Positions 4,286 to 5,220 of a stretch of DNA of 5,220 nucleotides are shown here, one piece after another. The stretch spans positions 1-5,220 of the forward strand of contig JACOUJ010000201.1 of NCBI GenBank assembly GCA_016177865.1. Direction: 5' to 3'. The number at the start of each line of letters is the position of its first letter. Within the stretch, counting starts at the first letter, position 1. The notes under the pieces are model-generated. The model saw only the letters and a list, made by a program, of their open reading frames with translations. It searched no databases and was not told the DNA's origin. Source of the stretch: Candidatus Rokuibacteriota bacterium (GTDB taxonomy: Bacteria > Methylomirabilota > Methylomirabilia > Rokubacteriales > JACOUJ01). A program made the position numbers and the translations under genes.

Positions 4286-5220
4286 ATGAGCGTGACACGG
4301 CGAACATTTCTCCGGACAACAGCAGGGATGGGTGCGGCCGCCCTGGCCGCTGGCGGAACGCTCGGAGAGCGCGTTGGCCGGGCATTTGCGGCAGAGCCGG
4401 CGCCCGCTCGAACCATCCGCCTCGAGACGCGCGAGGTGATCTGGGAGCTCGGGCCAGGCAAACGGATCAAGGCCATGACGTATAACGGTCAGGTCCCGGG
4501 CCCGGAGCTGCGGCTCAAGGAAGGGGAGCGGGTGAGGATCATCTTGAAGAATTTGCTCTCTGAGCCCACGACCATCCACTGGCACGGGGTGGATGTCCCG
4601 AATCCGATGGACGGGGTGCCCGGGATCACGCAGAAGCCGGTTCAGCCCGGGGAGACCTTCGTCTATGAGTTTGAGGCGAAGCCCGCGGGGACCCGTTGGT
4701 ACCACACGCACTTCGAGGAACACCGACAGATGGACCTCGGGTTGGTCGCGCCCCTCATCATCGAGCCCGCGGCTGCCGAGTCGCTTGCCTTCGATCGAGA
4801 GTTTACGGTTGTCCTCGACGACTGGGCCACGGGGACCGGGCGTCCGCTCCCGAGCACGCGCGAAGGACTCGCTGGGGCTCGAGGGGGGATGGGCGGAATG
4901 ATGGGAGGCATGATGGGGCGTGGAATGGGCGGAATGATGCAAGGAATGATGGGTGGCGGGAACACCCCCGCCTACGACACCATGACCATCAACGGCAAGG
5001 CGTATCCAGCAACGACGCCCCTCAGGGTCCGGAAGGGTGAGCGGGTGCGGCTCCGGCTTATCAATGCCAGCGCCGACCATACGCACGTGATCCGGCTCGC
5101 CGGCCACCGACTGCAGGTGACCCACACGGACGGCAATCCGCTGATCCAGCCGGTCGAGGTAGACGCCGTGCCCATCGCCCCGAGCGAGCGGTATGATCTC
5201 TTGTTCATCGCCGACCGGCC
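4286..5220 (+). CDS. Tat-exported multicopper oxidase with Met-rich insert, 5' part
   Basis: The frame is open to the right edge; 311 residues are visible, covering the first cupredoxin domain and much of the second. Residues 1-36 form a twin-arginine signal (TRRTFLRTTAG, hydrophobic core, AFAAEPA). Domain 1 has YNGQVPGPELRLKEGERV, then the first copper motif H98-W-H100-G and the second W-Y-H140-T-H142, which supply half of the type 2/type 3 trinuclear copper ligands; FEEHRQMDLGLVAPLIIEP follows. Residues 202-222 contain ten methionines in GGM/MMGG repeats, as in CopA/CueO-type oxidases that bind and oxidise Cu(I) in the periplasm. Domain 2 starts YDTMTINGKAYPATTPLRVRKGERVRLRLINAS and continues with HTHVIRLAGHRLQVTHTDG. 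The type 1 site and the last HCH motif lie beyond the window. It is the last visible gene of the operon, 13 nt after the propeller gene. A laccase-like role on organic substrates is possible, but the Met-rich insert and neighbours favour copper detoxification. Confidence 0.9.
   Translation, partial: MSVTRRTFLRTTAGMGAAALAAGGTLGERVGRAFAAEPAPARTIRLETREVIWELGPGKRIKAMTYNGQVPGPELRLKEGERVRIILKNLLSEPTTIHWHGVDVPNPMDGVPGITQKPVQPGETFVYEFEAKPAGTRWYHTHFEEHRQMDLGLVAPLIIEPAAAESLAFDREFTVVLDDWATGTGRPLPSTREGLAGARGGMGGMMGGMMGRGMGGMMQGMMGGGNTPAYDTMTINGKAYPATTPLRVRKGERVRLRLINASADHTHVIRLAGHRLQVTHTDGNPLIQPVEVDAVPIAPSERYDLLFIADR

Noticed and set aside
4067..5125. 352-codon open frame on the - strand
   Set aside because: It is a shadow of the multicopper oxidase and propeller genes. 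Its translation is Arg/Pro/His-rich low-complexity without a domain, as expected opposite GC-rich coding DNA.
1..5220. CRISPR arrays, tRNA or rRNA genes, insertion sequences
   Set aside because: No regularly spaced direct repeats, no cloverleaf or rRNA-like stretch, and no transposase were found by eye on either strand.

Overview
The window is a GC-rich stretch (roughly 60-65% by eye) from an unidentified bacterium, with every supported gene on the + strand. Futalosine-pathway menaquinone synthesis, GTG starts, GC-rich codon use, a Tat-exported multicopper oxidase and a predicted selenoprotein suggest an uncultivated soil or sediment lineage of the Methylomirabilota/Rokubacteria or deltaproteobacterial kind. 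That placement is inference from style, not a marker-gene result.

Layout. Positions 2-538 hold the 3' part of a MqnD-like menaquinone enzyme. A short gap carries a convincing sigma70-type promoter whose predicted start site falls on the ATG of a small GroES-like protein (585-896), so that gene is probably leaderless. A short, domain-truncated cation diffusion facilitator follows (946-1572). A TTGACA / 17 bp / TAATCT promoter at 1597-1625 is overlapped by a perfect 15-bp palindrome at 1622-1636, which looks like a repressor operator. It appears to drive an apparent metal-related operon: a small secreted protein (1651-1959), a small membrane protein with CC and CP motifs (2052-2372), two consecutive Asp-box beta-propeller proteins (2411-3307 and 3289-4272, overlapping by 19 bp) and a multicopper oxidase (4286 to beyond the window end).

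The central observation is that the first propeller gene is interrupted by one in-frame TGA at 3029-3031, yet the frame continues with perfect family character on both sides. The TGA lies in the fourth of six evenly spaced Asp boxes and gives Cys-Phe-UGA-Gly-Trp. Exactly 18 nt after the TGA begins a GGUCU loop closed by a perfect 7-bp stem. Loop sequence and distance match, from memory, the selenocysteine insertion element of Escherichia coli fdhF. The best reading is a 298-residue exported selenoprotein with a Cys-x-Sec motif, not a pseudogene or two genes. The window therefore suggests an inducible periplasmic/envelope system in which a Cys/Sec propeller, a Tat-exported propeller and a Met-rich multicopper oxidase handle copper or another soft metal. 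The metal and the biochemical role are inference.
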